A DNA stretch of 64,000 bases, taken from the NCBI RefSeq assembly GCF_004362015.1, contig NZ_SNWW01000012.1, forward strand, positions 62,001 through 126,000, read 5' to 3'. The position numbers were made by a program, and so were the translations under genes. A model generated the notes under the pieces. That model did not search any database. It saw nothing but the letters and a program-made list of their open reading frames with translations, and was not told the origin of the DNA. Within the stretch, counting starts at the first letter, position 1. Each line of letters opens with the position of its first letter. This DNA comes from Flavobacterium chryseum. GTDB taxonomy: Bacteria; Bacteroidota; Bacteroidia; Flavobacteriales; Flavobacteriaceae. Positions 18,979 through 27,743 of this stretch are shown piece by piece.

Positions 18979-20679
18979 ATGGCATTATCAGAACAAGAAA
19001 TTATCCGAAGAGAGAAACTTCAAAACTTACGCAACTTAGGAATCAATCCTTATCCCGCTGATCTTTTTCCTGTAAATCATACTTCAAAGCAAATAAAGGA
19101 GACTTTTGAAGAAGGTAAAAAGGTTATTGTTGCCGGACGTTTGATGAGTGTTAGAGATCAGGGAAAAGCTTGTTTTGCTGAATTGCAGGATAGCGAAGGG
19201 CGTATACAATTGTACGTGAATCGGGATGTTTTGTGTGAAGGCGATGATAAAACGTTATACAACACGGTTTTTAAAAAATTAACCGATTTAGGTGATTTTA
19301 TTGGTATTGAAGGAGAATTGTTTACTACAAAAGTAGGTGCGCAATGTATTCGTGTTGACGGATTTACTTTTTTAAGTAAAACATTACGTCCGCTTCCTTT
19401 ACCAAAAGTTGATGAGGATGGAAACGTTCACGATGCATTTAATGATCCTGAATTACGTTACAGAATGCGTTATGTAGATTTAACGGTTAATCCTCAAGTA
19501 AAAGAAAACTTTATCAAACGTACCAAGTTATTTAGCGCAATGCGCGGCTATTTTAACGATGCGGGTTATCTTGAAGTTGAAACTCCGGTTTTACAACCAA
19601 TTCCGGGTGGAGCTGCGGCACGCCCTTTTACAACGCATCATAATTCGCTTGATATTCCGCTTTACATGCGTATTGCGAACGAATTATATTTAAAAAGATT
19701 AATTGTTGGTGGTTTTGAAGGTGTTTATGAGTTCTCTAAAAACTTTAGAAATGAAGGAATGGACAGAACGCATAATCCTGAATTTACTGCTATGGAAATA
19801 TATGTAGCCTATAAAGACTACAACTGGATGATGGAATTTGCTGAAGGTTTGCTTGAACATTGCGCTATTGCGGTTAACGGAACAAGTGAAGTTACTTTTG
19901 GTGAACACCAAATTAACTTTAAAGCGCCTTACGCTCGTGTAACAATGACAGATTCTATTAAACATTTTACCGGATTTGATATCTCAGGAAAAAATGAAGA
20001 TGAATTGTTTGAAGCAGCAAGAGGAATGGGAATTGATGTTGATAAAACAATGGGTAAAGGAAAATTGATTGATGAAATTTTTGGAGCTAAATGCGAAGGA
20101 AATTACATTCAGCCAACTTTTATTACGGATTATCCAAAAGAAATGTCGCCTTTGTGTAAGGAACACCGCGACAATCCAGAACTTACAGAACGTTTTGAAT
20201 TGATGGTTTGTGGTAAAGAAATTGCAAATGCTTATTCTGAACTGAACGACCCAATTGATCAGCGTGAGCGTTTTGAAGACCAAATGCGTTTGTCTGAAAA
20301 AGGTGATGATGAAGCGAACGGAATTATCGACGAAGATTTCTTAAGAGCTCTTGAATATGGTATGCCTCCAACTTCCGGAATGGGAATTGGAATGGATCGT
20401 TTGATTATGTACTTGACAAATAATGCTTCTATTCAGGAAGTTTTATTATTCCCGCAAATGCGTCCGGAGAAAAAACAAGTAATTGAATTATCTGATGAAG
20501 AGAAAATAATTATCGATTTACTAAAAGGAAACGAAAACAAAATGGATTTGGCGCAACTAAAAGTTACTGCTAATTTAAGCGGTAAAAAATGGGATGCTTC
20601 TATGAAAAACTTATCTAAACACGGTTTGACCAAAGTTGCTGTTGAAGGCGAATTTAAAATGGTTGAATTGGTGGGCTAG
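18979..20679 (+). CDS. lysS: Lysyl-tRNA synthetase, class II
   Basis: A 566-residue class II lysyl-tRNA synthetase that charges tRNA-Lys. An N-terminal OB-fold anticodon-binding domain (about residues 55-150) precedes the catalytic domain with motif 2 (FRNEGMDRTHNPEFTAME) and motif 3 (SGMGIGMDRLIMYL). Canonical enzymes end shortly after motif 3 at about 500 residues. Here about 60 more residues follow (ELSDEEKIIIDLLKGNENKM onward), resembling a small winged-helix-type appendage. The gene is flanked by intergenic repeats and stands alone. Confidence 0.96.
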   Translation: MALSEQEIIRREKLQNLRNLGINPYPADLFPVNHTSKQIKETFEEGKKVIVAGRLMSVRDQGKACFAELQDSEGRIQLYVNRDVLCEGDDKTLYNTVFKKLTDLGDFIGIEGELFTTKVGAQCIRVDGFTFLSKTLRPLPLPKVDEDGNVHDAFNDPELRYRMRYVDLTVNPQVKENFIKRTKLFSAMRGYFNDAGYLEVETPVLQPIPGGAAARPFTTHHNSLDIPLYMRIANELYLKRLIVGGFEGVYEFSKNFRNEGMDRTHNPEFTAMEIYVAYKDYNWMMEFAEGLLEHCAIAVNGTSEVTFGEHQINFKAPYARVTMTDSIKHFTGFDISGKNEDELFEAARGMGIDVDKTMGKGKLIDEIFGAKCEGNYIQPTFITDYPKEMSPLCKEHRDNPELTERFELMVCGKEIANAYSELNDPIDQRERFEDQMRLSEKGDDEANGIIDEDFLRALEYGMPPTSGMGIGMDRLIMYLTNNASIQEVLLFPQMRPEKKQVIELSDEEKIIIDLLKGNENKMDLAQLKVTANLSGKKWDASMKNLSKHGLTKVAVEGEFKMVELVG

Positions 20680-20736
20680 TTTTTATTTAAATTCCAATTT
20701 GGAAATTCCAAATTTCAAAATTGATCCATAATATTC

Positions 20737-20769
20737 AAACCCGACAGGTTTTAAAAACCTGTCGGGTTT
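20737..20769 (+). terminator. Terminator / hairpin repeat after lysS
   Basis: A near-perfect palindrome, AAACCCGACAGGTTTT and AAAAACCTGTCGGGTTT, about 60 bp after the lysS stop and just before the end of a convergent gene. It is followed by T-rich sequence and probably works in both directions. The same palindrome is, from recall, a widespread repeat in flavobacterial genomes. Confidence 0.75.
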
Positions 20770-20791
20770 ACTATTTAAAATTACTAATAGA

Positions 20792-21394
20792 TTAAAAAGA
20801 ATACTTCTCCAATTTTTTCCCATCAATATCCAAAACCTTTGTACTTTCTTTCGGAACATCGCCTTGCCACTTTTCCTGAACCGAGGGATTAAAAGGATAT
20901 TTTCCATTTTCCATTTTTAAAAGATAAAATTTTCCTCCACTTTCAAAAATAAGATCATAGAATTTATCCGTTGAAGAAGTTGTTACAATAATCGGGAAAT
21001 CAGTTACAGTAAATGAATTGATCAAACTTCCATCATTATTCAAAATGTAACCCGAACAGCCTCCGCTTCCGCAGAAATAAGGATTAGAAAAGCCGACAAA
21101 ATATTCATCTTTCTTGTCGTTATTTAAATCAAAAGCTTCATAATAAAAGAATCGATCTTCTTTTGTAATTGCAGGAAGATCTTTCATTAATAAAACATTT
21201 AATTGTTTTTGAATTAATTCGACTGCTTTGTCCTCTTTTGCAGGAGCGTTACTGATATCAGCAGTTCCGGCAACGGTTTTGGATAATGTATCCTGAACAA
21301 TTGTTTTGATAATATTCTTTGATTCCGTTTTATCTTTATTTTGACAGGAGCAGATGCCTAGAATTGTTAGTGCAATTAATATTTTAGTCTTCAT
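20792..21394 (-). CDS. Uncharacterised lipoprotein
   Basis: About 200 residues. I set the start at 21394 (MKTKILIALTILGICSCQNK), which gives a compact lipoprotein signal with a lipobox cysteine in ICSC; an in-frame ATG at 21436 would add 14 residues before the signal. The mature part has DLNNDKKDEYFVGF, an Asp/Asn-rich loop like those in FG-GAP or EF-hand-like calcium loops, and CGSGGCSGYIL, two cysteines that could form a disulfide. No function can be assigned. It lies close (about 48 bp) to the 2-hydroxyacid dehydrogenase upstream. Confidence 0.72.
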   Translation of the reverse strand: MKTKILIALTILGICSCQNKDKTESKNIIKTIVQDTLSKTVAGTADISNAPAKEDKAVELIQKQLNVLLMKDLPAITKEDRFFYYEAFDLNNDKKDEYFVGFSNPYFCGSGGCSGYILNNDGSLINSFTVTDFPIIVTTSSTDKFYDLIFESGGKFYLLKMENGKYPFNPSVQEKWQGDVPKESTKVLDIDGKKLEKYSF

Positions 21395-21442
21395 AATTGA
21401 TGATTTTATATTTTTAAAATATTCGGTGTTTGCCAATTTGAT

Positions 21443-22468
21443 TTAAACCAGCAAAGCAGCTTTATTTTCAATATCATTATTCGCCAGCAAAGATTTTATA
21501 TTATTAAACGTGACCAAAGCAATCTGAGTCAATGCTTCATTAGTAAAAAACGCCTGATGCGCCGTAACCAAAACATTCGGAAAACTCATTAAACGCTGAA
21601 TGGCGTCATCCTGAATAATATCTGCAGATAAATCTCTAAAGAATAGTTTTTCTTCTTGTTCATAAACATCAATTCCCAGATAGCCAATTTTACCTTCTTT
21701 TAAACCTTCAATAACACAAGCAGTTTCTATTAATCCGCCACGACTTGTATTGATGATCATGACGCTGTCTTTCATTAAATCAATTGATTTTTTATCGATA
21801 ATATGCTTTGTCTGCTCGTTTAACGGACAATGCAATGAGATAATATCGCTTGATTTAAAAATTTCTTCCAGAGGTACAAACTGAACTCCGTCTTTTTCCA
21901 TTTCGGAATTTGTTACAATATCATAAGCCAAGACTTTGCAGCCAAAACCTAAAGCAATTTTTGCAAAAGCTTTTCCGATATTTCCTGTCCCGATGATTCC
22001 GATTGTTTTTCCGAATAAATCGAAACCTAACAAACCGTTTAAAGAGAAATTTTGTTCCCGAACTCTATTGTAGGCTTTATGTGTTTTTCGGTTTAAAGTC
22101 AAAATCATCGCCATGGCATGTTCTGCGACTGCCTGAGGCGAATAGGCGGGAACACGACATACTTTTATATTGTGTTTTTTTGCAGCTTCAAGATCGACAT
22201 TATTAAAACCGGCACAACGCAACGCAATAATTTTTACTTTTTTTTCTGCCAGTTGTTTAATGACCACTTCGTTTACAATATCATTTACAAAGACACAAAC
22301 GATTTGGGCCTTTTCAATTAAAATTACGGTTTGCGGATTTAACTGCGTTTCAAAAAAATCCAATTCAAAACCAAAATCCTGATTGTATTTATTAAAGAAA
22401 GCTCTATCATACGGCTGTGTAGAAAAGAAAGCAATTTTATTTTCGTCTGATGTAGCATTTAAACTCAT
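21443..22468 (-). CDS. D-2-hydroxyacid dehydrogenase (D-lactate dehydrogenase-like)
   Basis: A 341-residue NAD-dependent D-2-hydroxyacid dehydrogenase, closest in pattern to fermentative D-lactate dehydrogenase LdhA. The Rossmann motif is IGIIGTGNIGKAFA. Catalytic residues are the Arg in NTSRGGLI, the Glu in GIDVYEQEE, and the His in VTAHQAFFT. CAGFNNVDLEAA near residue 85 is also typical of LdhA. It would interconvert pyruvate and D-lactate in the cytoplasm. Length fits. The gene is divergent from the Spy-like pair. Confidence 0.9.
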   Translation of the reverse strand: MSLNATSDENKIAFFSTQPYDRAFFNKYNQDFGFELDFFETQLNPQTVILIEKAQIVCVFVNDIVNEVVIKQLAEKKVKIIALRCAGFNNVDLEAAKKHNIKVCRVPAYSPQAVAEHAMAMILTLNRKTHKAYNRVREQNFSLNGLLGFDLFGKTIGIIGTGNIGKAFAKIALGFGCKVLAYDIVTNSEMEKDGVQFVPLEEIFKSSDIISLHCPLNEQTKHIIDKKSIDLMKDSVMIINTSRGGLIETACVIEGLKEGKIGYLGIDVYEQEEKLFFRDLSADIIQDDAIQRLMSFPNVLVTAHQAFFTNEALTQIALVTFNNIKSLLANNDIENKAALLV

Positions 22469-22628
22469 AATCCATTTATTTTGGGTTGATACCTATAGTT
22501 TTACCAAGTTAAGCAATTTTAGCTAACTACTTTCCGTTTAGTTAAATAAACTATAATTCTTACAATCAAATTAAACCTATTGAACATTATAAAGTCTAAA
22601 TCGATATAACAATTAAAAAACTTACCTC

Positions 22629-23069
22629 ATGAAAAAATTATTTATCGCAGCTTTGTTATTCGTTGGAATAGCAAGTTTTGCACAAGACATGGATCAAAAA
22701 CCGGCACGTGAACAAAGAGAAAGATTAACTCCGGAACAACGTAACGAAAAACAGTTGCAAAAATTAACTTCTGAATTGACTTTAGATGCCAATCAACAAA
22801 CTCAGGTAAAACAATTACTGGCTGAAAGAAGTGCAAAAGCAGAAAAATTTAGAGAAGCAAGAAAAGACAAAAAAGACAGCAACGTAAAACCAACTGCAGA
22901 AGAAAGAGAGGCTTTTAAAAAAGAAATGCTAGCTGAAAAAGAGGCTAACGATGCTAAAATGAAATCTATTTTAACTGTTGACCAATACACCAAATGGCAT
23001 ACTTTACAAGAAAAAAATAAAGACAAAGCCAGAGAAAAAATGAAGGAATACAAAAATGAAAATAATTAA
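22629..23069 (+). CDS. Spy/CpxP-like periplasmic helical protein, single-unit copy
   Basis: A 146-residue exported protein with signal peptide MKKLFIAALLFVGIASFAQ. The mature part is highly charged and helical, with LTPEQRNEKQLQKLTSELTL and ending in ILTVDQYTKWHTL. The LTxxQ-type pattern and size suggest a Spy/CpxP-like periplasmic chaperone or adaptor, but this is a fold-level guess. It is tandemly duplicated: the gene 163 bp downstream starts with almost the same DNA sequence and carries two copies of the unit. Confidence 0.78.
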   Translation: MKKLFIAALLFVGIASFAQDMDQKPAREQRERLTPEQRNEKQLQKLTSELTLDANQQTQVKQLLAERSAKAEKFREARKDKKDSNVKPTAEEREAFKKEMLAEKEANDAKMKSILTVDQYTKWHTLQEKNKDKAREKMKEYKNENN

Positions 23070-23081
23070 ATACAGGTTATT

Positions 23082-23107
23082 AAAAGAGGCAATTAAGCCT
23101 CTTTTTT
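23082..23107 (+). terminator. Terminator after the first Spy-like gene
   Basis: AAAAGAGGC, a 6-base loop and GCCTCTTTT, followed by further Ts, 12 bp after the stop codon. The same stem core recurs after the second copy, so the terminator was probably duplicated with the gene. Confidence 0.82.
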
Positions 23108-23232
23108 ATTTTCGATAATCATTTATGCTTTCATTAATAGTTTCTGTTAAATAAAAGATAAATCTGACAAGCCCATTAAACTTAGCAAACTTATTGAAGT
23201 CTAAATGGTATAATCATTAAAAAAAACGAATT

Positions 23233-23964
23233 ATGAAAAAATTATTTATCGCAGCTTTATTATTCGTTGGAGTAGTAAGTTTTGCACAAGACATCAATCA
23301 GAAATCAACACGTGATCAAAGAGAAAAATTAACTCCGGAACAACGTAATGAAAAACATTTACAAAAATTGACTTCTGATTTGAATTTAGATAAAAAGCAA
23401 CAGGATCAGGTAAAACAACTTTTAGCAGAAAGAAGTGCTAAGGCTGATAAGTTTAGGGATGCCAGAAAGGATAGTAAAACAAAACCAACTGATGCTGAAA
23501 GAGAAGCTTTTAAAAAACAAATGAAAGCTGAAAAAGAAGCTAACGATGCTAAAATGAAAGCGATTTTAAATGCAGATCAATACACTAAATGGACGGCTCT
23601 TAAGAAAGAACACAAAGAGGATCACAAAGGACACGGAGATCACAAAACGCCACAAGAACGTGATCAGGCTCATTTGCAAAAATTAACTACAGAGTTAAAT
23701 TTAAATACCGATCAGCAAAAGAAAGTTAGTGAACTTTTATCTGACAGAAGTACAAAAATGGCAATGCTTAAAAAAAGCAGAAAAGATTCTGACGTGAAAC
23801 CAACTGACGCTGAAAGAAAAGCCATGAAAAAACAAATGCTAGAAGATCACAAAGCTAATGATGCAAAAATGAAATCTATTTTAACTGCTGATCAATATAA
23901 AAAATGGACAGCAATTCAAAAAGAGCATAAAGATAAAATGAAAGATCACCGAAATAAAATGTAA
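23233..23964 (+). CDS. Spy/CpxP-like periplasmic helical protein, two-unit copy
   Basis: A 243-residue paralogue of the preceding gene, with a nearly identical signal peptide. It holds the conserved unit twice: about residues 31-126 and 138-234, each starting near an LQKLT segment and ending in DQYxKW, joined by a His/Lys-rich linker (EDHKGHGDHK) that might bind metal. Each unit contains an ANDAKMK block. It may act as a periplasmic chaperone or stress protein, which is inferred only from the Spy-like pattern. The leader before the start resembles that of the first copy. Confidence 0.8.
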   Translation: MKKLFIAALLFVGVVSFAQDINQKSTRDQREKLTPEQRNEKHLQKLTSDLNLDKKQQDQVKQLLAERSAKADKFRDARKDSKTKPTDAEREAFKKQMKAEKEANDAKMKAILNADQYTKWTALKKEHKEDHKGHGDHKTPQERDQAHLQKLTTELNLNTDQQKKVSELLSDRSTKMAMLKKSRKDSDVKPTDAERKAMKKQMLEDHKANDAKMKSILTADQYKKWTAIQKEHKDKMKDHRNKM

Positions 23965-23972
23965 TTGAGATC

Positions 23973-24006
23973 AAAAAAAAGAGGCTTTAAAAGCCTCTTT
24001 TTTGTT
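23973..24006. terminator. Bidirectional terminator between the Spy-like gene and hemL
   Basis: AAAAAAAAGAGGC, a short loop and GCCTCTTTTTT, with A and T runs on both sides. It separates converging genes. Confidence 0.85.
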
Positions 24007-24009
24007 TTA

Positions 24010-25296
24010 TTAAAATGTCTTTGAAACCTTATCAATCGCATTAATTGTAAAATCTAAATCTTCGTAGGTTAATGCATCGGTAATAAACCAGGTTTCATAC
24101 GCAGAAGGCGCAATATAAATTCCTTCGTTTAATAAACCGTGAAAGAATTTCTTAAATGTTTCGTTATCTCCTTTTGCTGCAGTCTGAAAATCTACAACCG
24201 GATTTTCATCAAAATGAACAGAGATCATAGAACCGACTCTGTTTATTGTAAAGACAACATTATTTGCTTTAAGAACTCTATCAATTCCTGCTTCTAAATA
24301 CGCTGTTTTTTCTTCTAAACGTGTAAAAATTTCACGGTCATTATTTAAAGATTGCAACATTGCCAACCCTGCAGCCATCGCTAACGGATTTCCGGAAAGT
24401 GTTCCTGCCTGATAAACCGGACCAAGCGGCGCTAAATAATTCATGATTTCTTCGCGCGCAGCAAAAGCGCCAACAGGTAAACCACCACCAATTACTTTTC
24501 CGAAAGTAACAATATCAGCATTAATATTATACAATTCCTGAACACCTCCTCGAGCCAAACGGAAACCAGTCATTACCTCATCAAAAATTAGTAAAATTCC
24601 GTTTGCTGTGCACAATTCTCTTAAACCTTCCAGAAAACCTTTTTGAGGCGGAATACAACCCATATTTCCTGCAACTGCTTCGATAATGATCGCTGCAATT
24701 TCGTTTTTATTGGCTTCTATTAAAGTTTTTACATTCTCTAAATCATTGTATTTTGCTAATAAAGTATCTTTTGCAGTTCCTTCCGTAACACCCGGGCTAT
24801 TTGGAGATCCGAAAGTTACAGCTCCGCTCCCAGCCTGAATCAAAAATGAATCTGAATGTCCGTGGTAACAACCTGCAAATTTGATGATTTTATCTCTTTT
24901 TGTAAAGCCGCGAGCCAAACGAATCGCGCTCATACAAGCTTCTGTACCTGAATTTACGAATCTGATTTTGTCAATATTCGGAACCATAGAAACAGCCAAA
25001 GCTGCAATTTGAGTTTCTAATTCCGTTGGCATTCCAAAAGAAGTTCCCAATTTTGCTTTTTCAATCACAGCATCAACAACAGGCTGATACGCATGACCCA
25101 AAACCATTGGTCCCCAAGAGTTAATATAATCGATTAATTTATTTCCATCCTCATCATACAAATAAGCACCTTTGGCACTTTTTACAAAAATAGGAGTTCC
25201 TCCAACTGCTTTAAAGGCTCTAACTGGCGAATTTACTCCTCCCGGAATTACTTTTTCTGCTTCAGCAAAAAGCTGACTACTTCTTTTATAGATCAT
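24010..25296 (-). CDS. hemL: Glutamate-1-semialdehyde 2,1-aminomutase
   Basis: A 428-residue PLP-dependent aminomutase that turns glutamate-1-semialdehyde into 5-aminolevulinate in the C5 route of haem synthesis. The PLP lysine is Lys267 in VTFGKVIGGGLPVGAFA, preceded by the conserved LLIFDEVMTGFR. The N-terminal PGGVNSPVRAF and the GCYHGHSD block are hallmarks of HemL. Length matches. It is the last gene of a compact run 27.45 to 24.0 kb, 30 bp after the GH73 lipoprotein. Confidence 0.96.
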   Translation of the reverse strand: MIYKRSSQLFAEAEKVIPGGVNSPVRAFKAVGGTPIFVKSAKGAYLYDEDGNKLIDYINSWGPMVLGHAYQPVVDAVIEKAKLGTSFGMPTELETQIAALAVSMVPNIDKIRFVNSGTEACMSAIRLARGFTKRDKIIKFAGCYHGHSDSFLIQAGSGAVTFGSPNSPGVTEGTAKDTLLAKYNDLENVKTLIEANKNEIAAIIIEAVAGNMGCIPPQKGFLEGLRELCTANGILLIFDEVMTGFRLARGGVQELYNINADIVTFGKVIGGGLPVGAFAAREEIMNYLAPLGPVYQAGTLSGNPLAMAAGLAMLQSLNNDREIFTRLEEKTAYLEAGIDRVLKANNVVFTINRVGSMISVHFDENPVVDFQTAAKGDNETFKKFFHGLLNEGIYIAPSAYETWFITDALTYEDLDFTINAIDKVSKTF

Positions 25297-25326
25297 TATG
25301 ATTTTAGATTTCTGAATTTAGATTGT

Positions 25327-26220
25327 TTACTTAACTTTTAACCGCTGTCCTACCGAAAGTGTGTTATCTGAAAGATTGTTTTTTCTCTTCAAATCATCAA
25401 CCAATACATTGAATTTTTTTGAAATTGAATATAAGGTATCTCCTTGTTGCACTTCGTATAAATTAGGATCGTTCGGGTTTGAATTAGAATTAGAACTTTT
25501 AGTTGAACCTGTCGTTTTAGTTGAACTTGATTTCTCAAAAGGTTTATACTCTTTACCCGTAACTTGACAATCATATTGGTGCAAATTATAGCGTTCGATA
25601 TAACTAATTAATTTATCGGGATAATTAGGATCTGTGGCATAACCTGCGGCTCTTAAACCTTTTGCCCACGCTTTGTAATCGTCTTTTTCGAAAGTAAATA
25701 AATTAGCATATCTCTTTTTTCCAACTAAAAACAAGGCATGATCACGATACGATTCTGAAGCTTCTCTGTATTTTCTAAAACATTCCTGAGACGAATCATC
25801 ATCATGACGAACACTTTCGCCCAGCCAGTCACTATGACATTTAATTCCGAAATGATTATTGGCTTGCATTGCTAAATCGCCTTTTCCCGCTCCTGATTCT
25901 AAAATTCCCTGAGCCAGAATAATACTTGCCGGAATACCGTATTTCTGCATATTTCCCATTGCAATCTCTTTGTACTGCAAAACATAATCTGTAATTACAT
26001 TGCTGGATACAACCGTTTTTGATGTAGACTGAATAACTTCTGTAGTGTTATTTGTAGAAGGGAAATTTTTAGCCGTTGCTTTTGTATAAACCGGTTTTTT
26101 TGTTGTCGCCACTCTGGGCTTCTGTATTGCTTCTCTTTTAGTTGTTGCAATAGCCGGTTTGCTGGAAGAACAACTTGCCAAAGTTGCAATTATGAGAAGT
26201 ATTAGAGTTTTTTTAAACAT
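25327..26220 (-). CDS. GH73 glucosaminidase lipoprotein with C-terminal LysM
   Basis: A 297-residue peptidoglycan hydrolase. The N-terminus is a lipoprotein signal (LLIIATLASC). A glucosaminidase (GH73/FlgJ-like) domain occupies about residues 85-215, with the conserved GIPASIILAQGILESGAGKG (the Glu in LESG is the presumed catalytic acid) and NNHFGIKC. A Ser/Asn/Thr-rich linker leads to a LysM domain (YEVQQGDTLYSISKKFNVLV) at the C-terminus that binds N-acetylglucosamine polymers. It probably cleaves glycan strands in the periplasm during wall remodelling. Its start overlaps the end of the PLP deaminase gene by 8 bp, so translation may be coupled. Confidence 0.92.
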   Translation of the reverse strand: MFKKTLILLIIATLASCSSSKPAIATTKREAIQKPRVATTKKPVYTKATAKNFPSTNNTTEVIQSTSKTVVSSNVITDYVLQYKEIAMGNMQKYGIPASIILAQGILESGAGKGDLAMQANNHFGIKCHSDWLGESVRHDDDSSQECFRKYREASESYRDHALFLVGKKRYANLFTFEKDDYKAWAKGLRAAGYATDPNYPDKLISYIERYNLHQYDCQVTGKEYKPFEKSSSTKTTGSTKSSNSNSNPNDPNLYEVQQGDTLYSISKKFNVLVDDLKRKNNLSDNTLSVGQRLKVK

Positions 26221-27109
26221 TCCTTTTTAGTATTGGTAATTTTTTCTGCTTCAATTTTAAATTCATTCCTTCAATCCCCTGTAATCCGCCTGTGTGAATG
26301 AGTAAAATTTTTGAATGCTCAGGAAAATAGTTCTTGTAGATTAAATCTATAACGCCAAAAACCATCTTTCCAGTATAAATTGGATCTAAGGGCACTTTAT
26401 TTTCTTCAAAAAATGCATTGATAAACTCAATTAATTCTAAACTTATCTTTCCATAACCTCCAAAATGATAGTCAGAAATTAAATCCCAGTTATCTTGTTT
26501 TGCAAAAATACGAATTTCATCTTTTAAAAAGTCACCTTTTAACGCCGGAAACCCTAAAATCTTCTGATTTGGCAATGCACTATTAATTAATCCTGAAATG
26601 GTTCCGCCAGTTCCTACAGCGCAGCAAACGTAATTAAAAATAGCATCCTCAGTAGTTAAAATCTCTTCGCAGCCTTTTACTGCCAGTTCATTTGTTCCGC
26701 CTTCAGGCACTAAATAAAAATAGCCAAACTTATTTTTAAGCTTTTCCAGAAAGGAAATTTCATTTTTAAGCCGATACTCTTCCCGCGTTACAAATTCGAA
26801 TTCCATTCCGTTTTGCTGAGCGAATTTTAAAGTCGGATTTTCTTCAATTTTATCAAAAAGTTCATCGCCGCGAATTATTCCTATTGTTTTAAAGCCCTGT
26901 TCTTTTCCGGCAAAAGCAACCGCTGCAATATGGTTCGAAAAAGCGCCGCCAAAAGTTACTACGGTTGTATGATTTTCGGCTTTCGCCTGAAGTAAATTGT
27001 ATTTAAGTTTTCTGAATTTATTCCCGGAAACAAACGGATGAATCAAGTCTTCACGTTTAATTGTCAAAGAGATTTCGTTCGGAAAAGTGATATGAATTTC
27101 TTGGTTCAA
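26213..27109 (-). CDS. PLP-dependent ACC deaminase / D-cysteine desulfhydrase family protein
   Basis: A 298-residue fold-type II PLP enzyme of the 1-aminocyclopropane-1-carboxylate deaminase / D-cysteine desulfhydrase family. The cofactor lysine lies in PFVSGNKFRKLKYN (about 26-38), followed by VVTFGGAFSNHIAAVAF and the GTGGTISG phosphate loop. True ACC deaminase and D-cysteine desulfhydrase differ at a few active-site residues that I cannot assign without alignment, so the substrate is left open. It overlaps the GH73 gene by 8 bp and is 8 bp after the small metallopeptidase-like gene. Confidence 0.88.
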   Translation of the reverse strand: MNQEIHITFPNEISLTIKREDLIHPFVSGNKFRKLKYNLLQAKAENHTTVVTFGGAFSNHIAAVAFAGKEQGFKTIGIIRGDELFDKIEENPTLKFAQQNGMEFEFVTREEYRLKNEISFLEKLKNKFGYFYLVPEGGTNELAVKGCEEILTTEDAIFNYVCCAVGTGGTISGLINSALPNQKILGFPALKGDFLKDEIRIFAKQDNWDLISDYHFGGYGKISLELIEFINAFFEENKVPLDPIYTGKMVFGVIDLIYKNYFPEHSKILLIHTGGLQGIEGMNLKLKQKKLPILKRNV

Positions 27110-27117
27110 AATCGGTT

Positions 27118-27453
27118 TTATTTTAAATTGATGTAATTTATAAACTGATAAAATTGTCGGTTTTTCAAATAATTTAAATCGGTTTCTTTTGCGTAAGCTT
27201 CTCTTTCAAAACTAATATTTCGATAGGCTAAATCCTTATTTTTATATTGAATTAAACGAATAAAATATTCTAAAAAGTACCAAATAAAAAAAGGAAGAAT
27301 CAGCATTTCAAGTTGTTGTTTTAAATGTATTTTTTCATGATTAACAAAAGTTGTATTTGCTTTATCAAAATCATATTTCATTAAAACAAACGGAAAAACA
27401 GCCATTCCTCGATATCCTTTCGGAATTAAATATTTGGCAACAATCAGAAACAT
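27118..27453 (-). CDS. Small membrane protein with HExxH motif, putative metallopeptidase
   Basis: A 111-residue protein with a hydrophobic N-terminus, a central membrane-like segment (LILPFFIWYFLEYFI) and, between them, NHEKIHLKQQ, an HExxH zinc-peptidase signature at about residues 38-42. A downstream SFEREAYAKE supplies a glutamate that could act as the third ligand, as in gluzincins. This is a very small version and I do not recognise a named family with certainty. It opens the four-gene run towards hemL, 8 bp upstream of the PLP enzyme. A proteolytic role is inference. Confidence 0.7.
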   Translation of the reverse strand: MFLIVAKYLIPKGYRGMAVFPFVLMKYDFDKANTTFVNHEKIHLKQQLEMLILPFFIWYFLEYFIRLIQYKNKDLAYRNISFEREAYAKETDLNYLKNRQFYQFINYINLK

Positions 27454-27566
27454 TAGCTGTAAAATTTATAAATTTGTAGATGAAAATTGTTCGATTTCAT
27501 TAAAATCACAATCAATTAAATTCATTTTGATTTTAAAAATAAGAACATAAAACCGAAAGCAGATCT

Positions 27567-27743
27567 ATGAAAGAGCAAAGTAATGAAAATAAATTAATCG
27601 AAGGCGAAGATTTTTACTATACGCCCGAAGGTTATAAATGCTTTACTGAAAAACACCACCTAAAAAGAGGATATTGCTGCAAAAGCGGCTGTCGACATTG
27701 TCCGTATGGATTTGATAAACGAACGGGAGAAATCAGGAAATAG
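27567..27743 (+). CDS. DUF5522 cysteine-rich microprotein
   Basis: A 58-residue ORF, starting at ATG 27567 and ending in TAG. It contains DFYYTPEGYKCFTEKHHLKR followed by a tight cluster, GYCCKSGCRHCPYGFD (Cys37, Cys38, Cys42, Cys45, His44). This matches the DUF5522 pattern, in which the Cys/His cluster is expected to bind zinc or another metal. Function is unknown. It is divergent from the metallopeptidase-like gene and precedes hutU by 172 bp. Confidence 0.8.
   Translation: MKEQSNENKLIEGEDFYYTPEGYKCFTEKHHLKRGYCCKSGCRHCPYGFDKRTGEIRK

Noticed and set aside
19699..20283. Long open frames on the minus strand opposite lysS
   Set aside because: They lie entirely inside lysS, whose own frame carries all expected synthetase motifs; the antisense translations show no recognisable domain.
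20683..20907. Short frame overlapping the hairpin after lysS and the end of the adjacent lipoprotein gene
   Set aside because: It runs through the terminator and a lipoprotein coding end, and has no family pattern.
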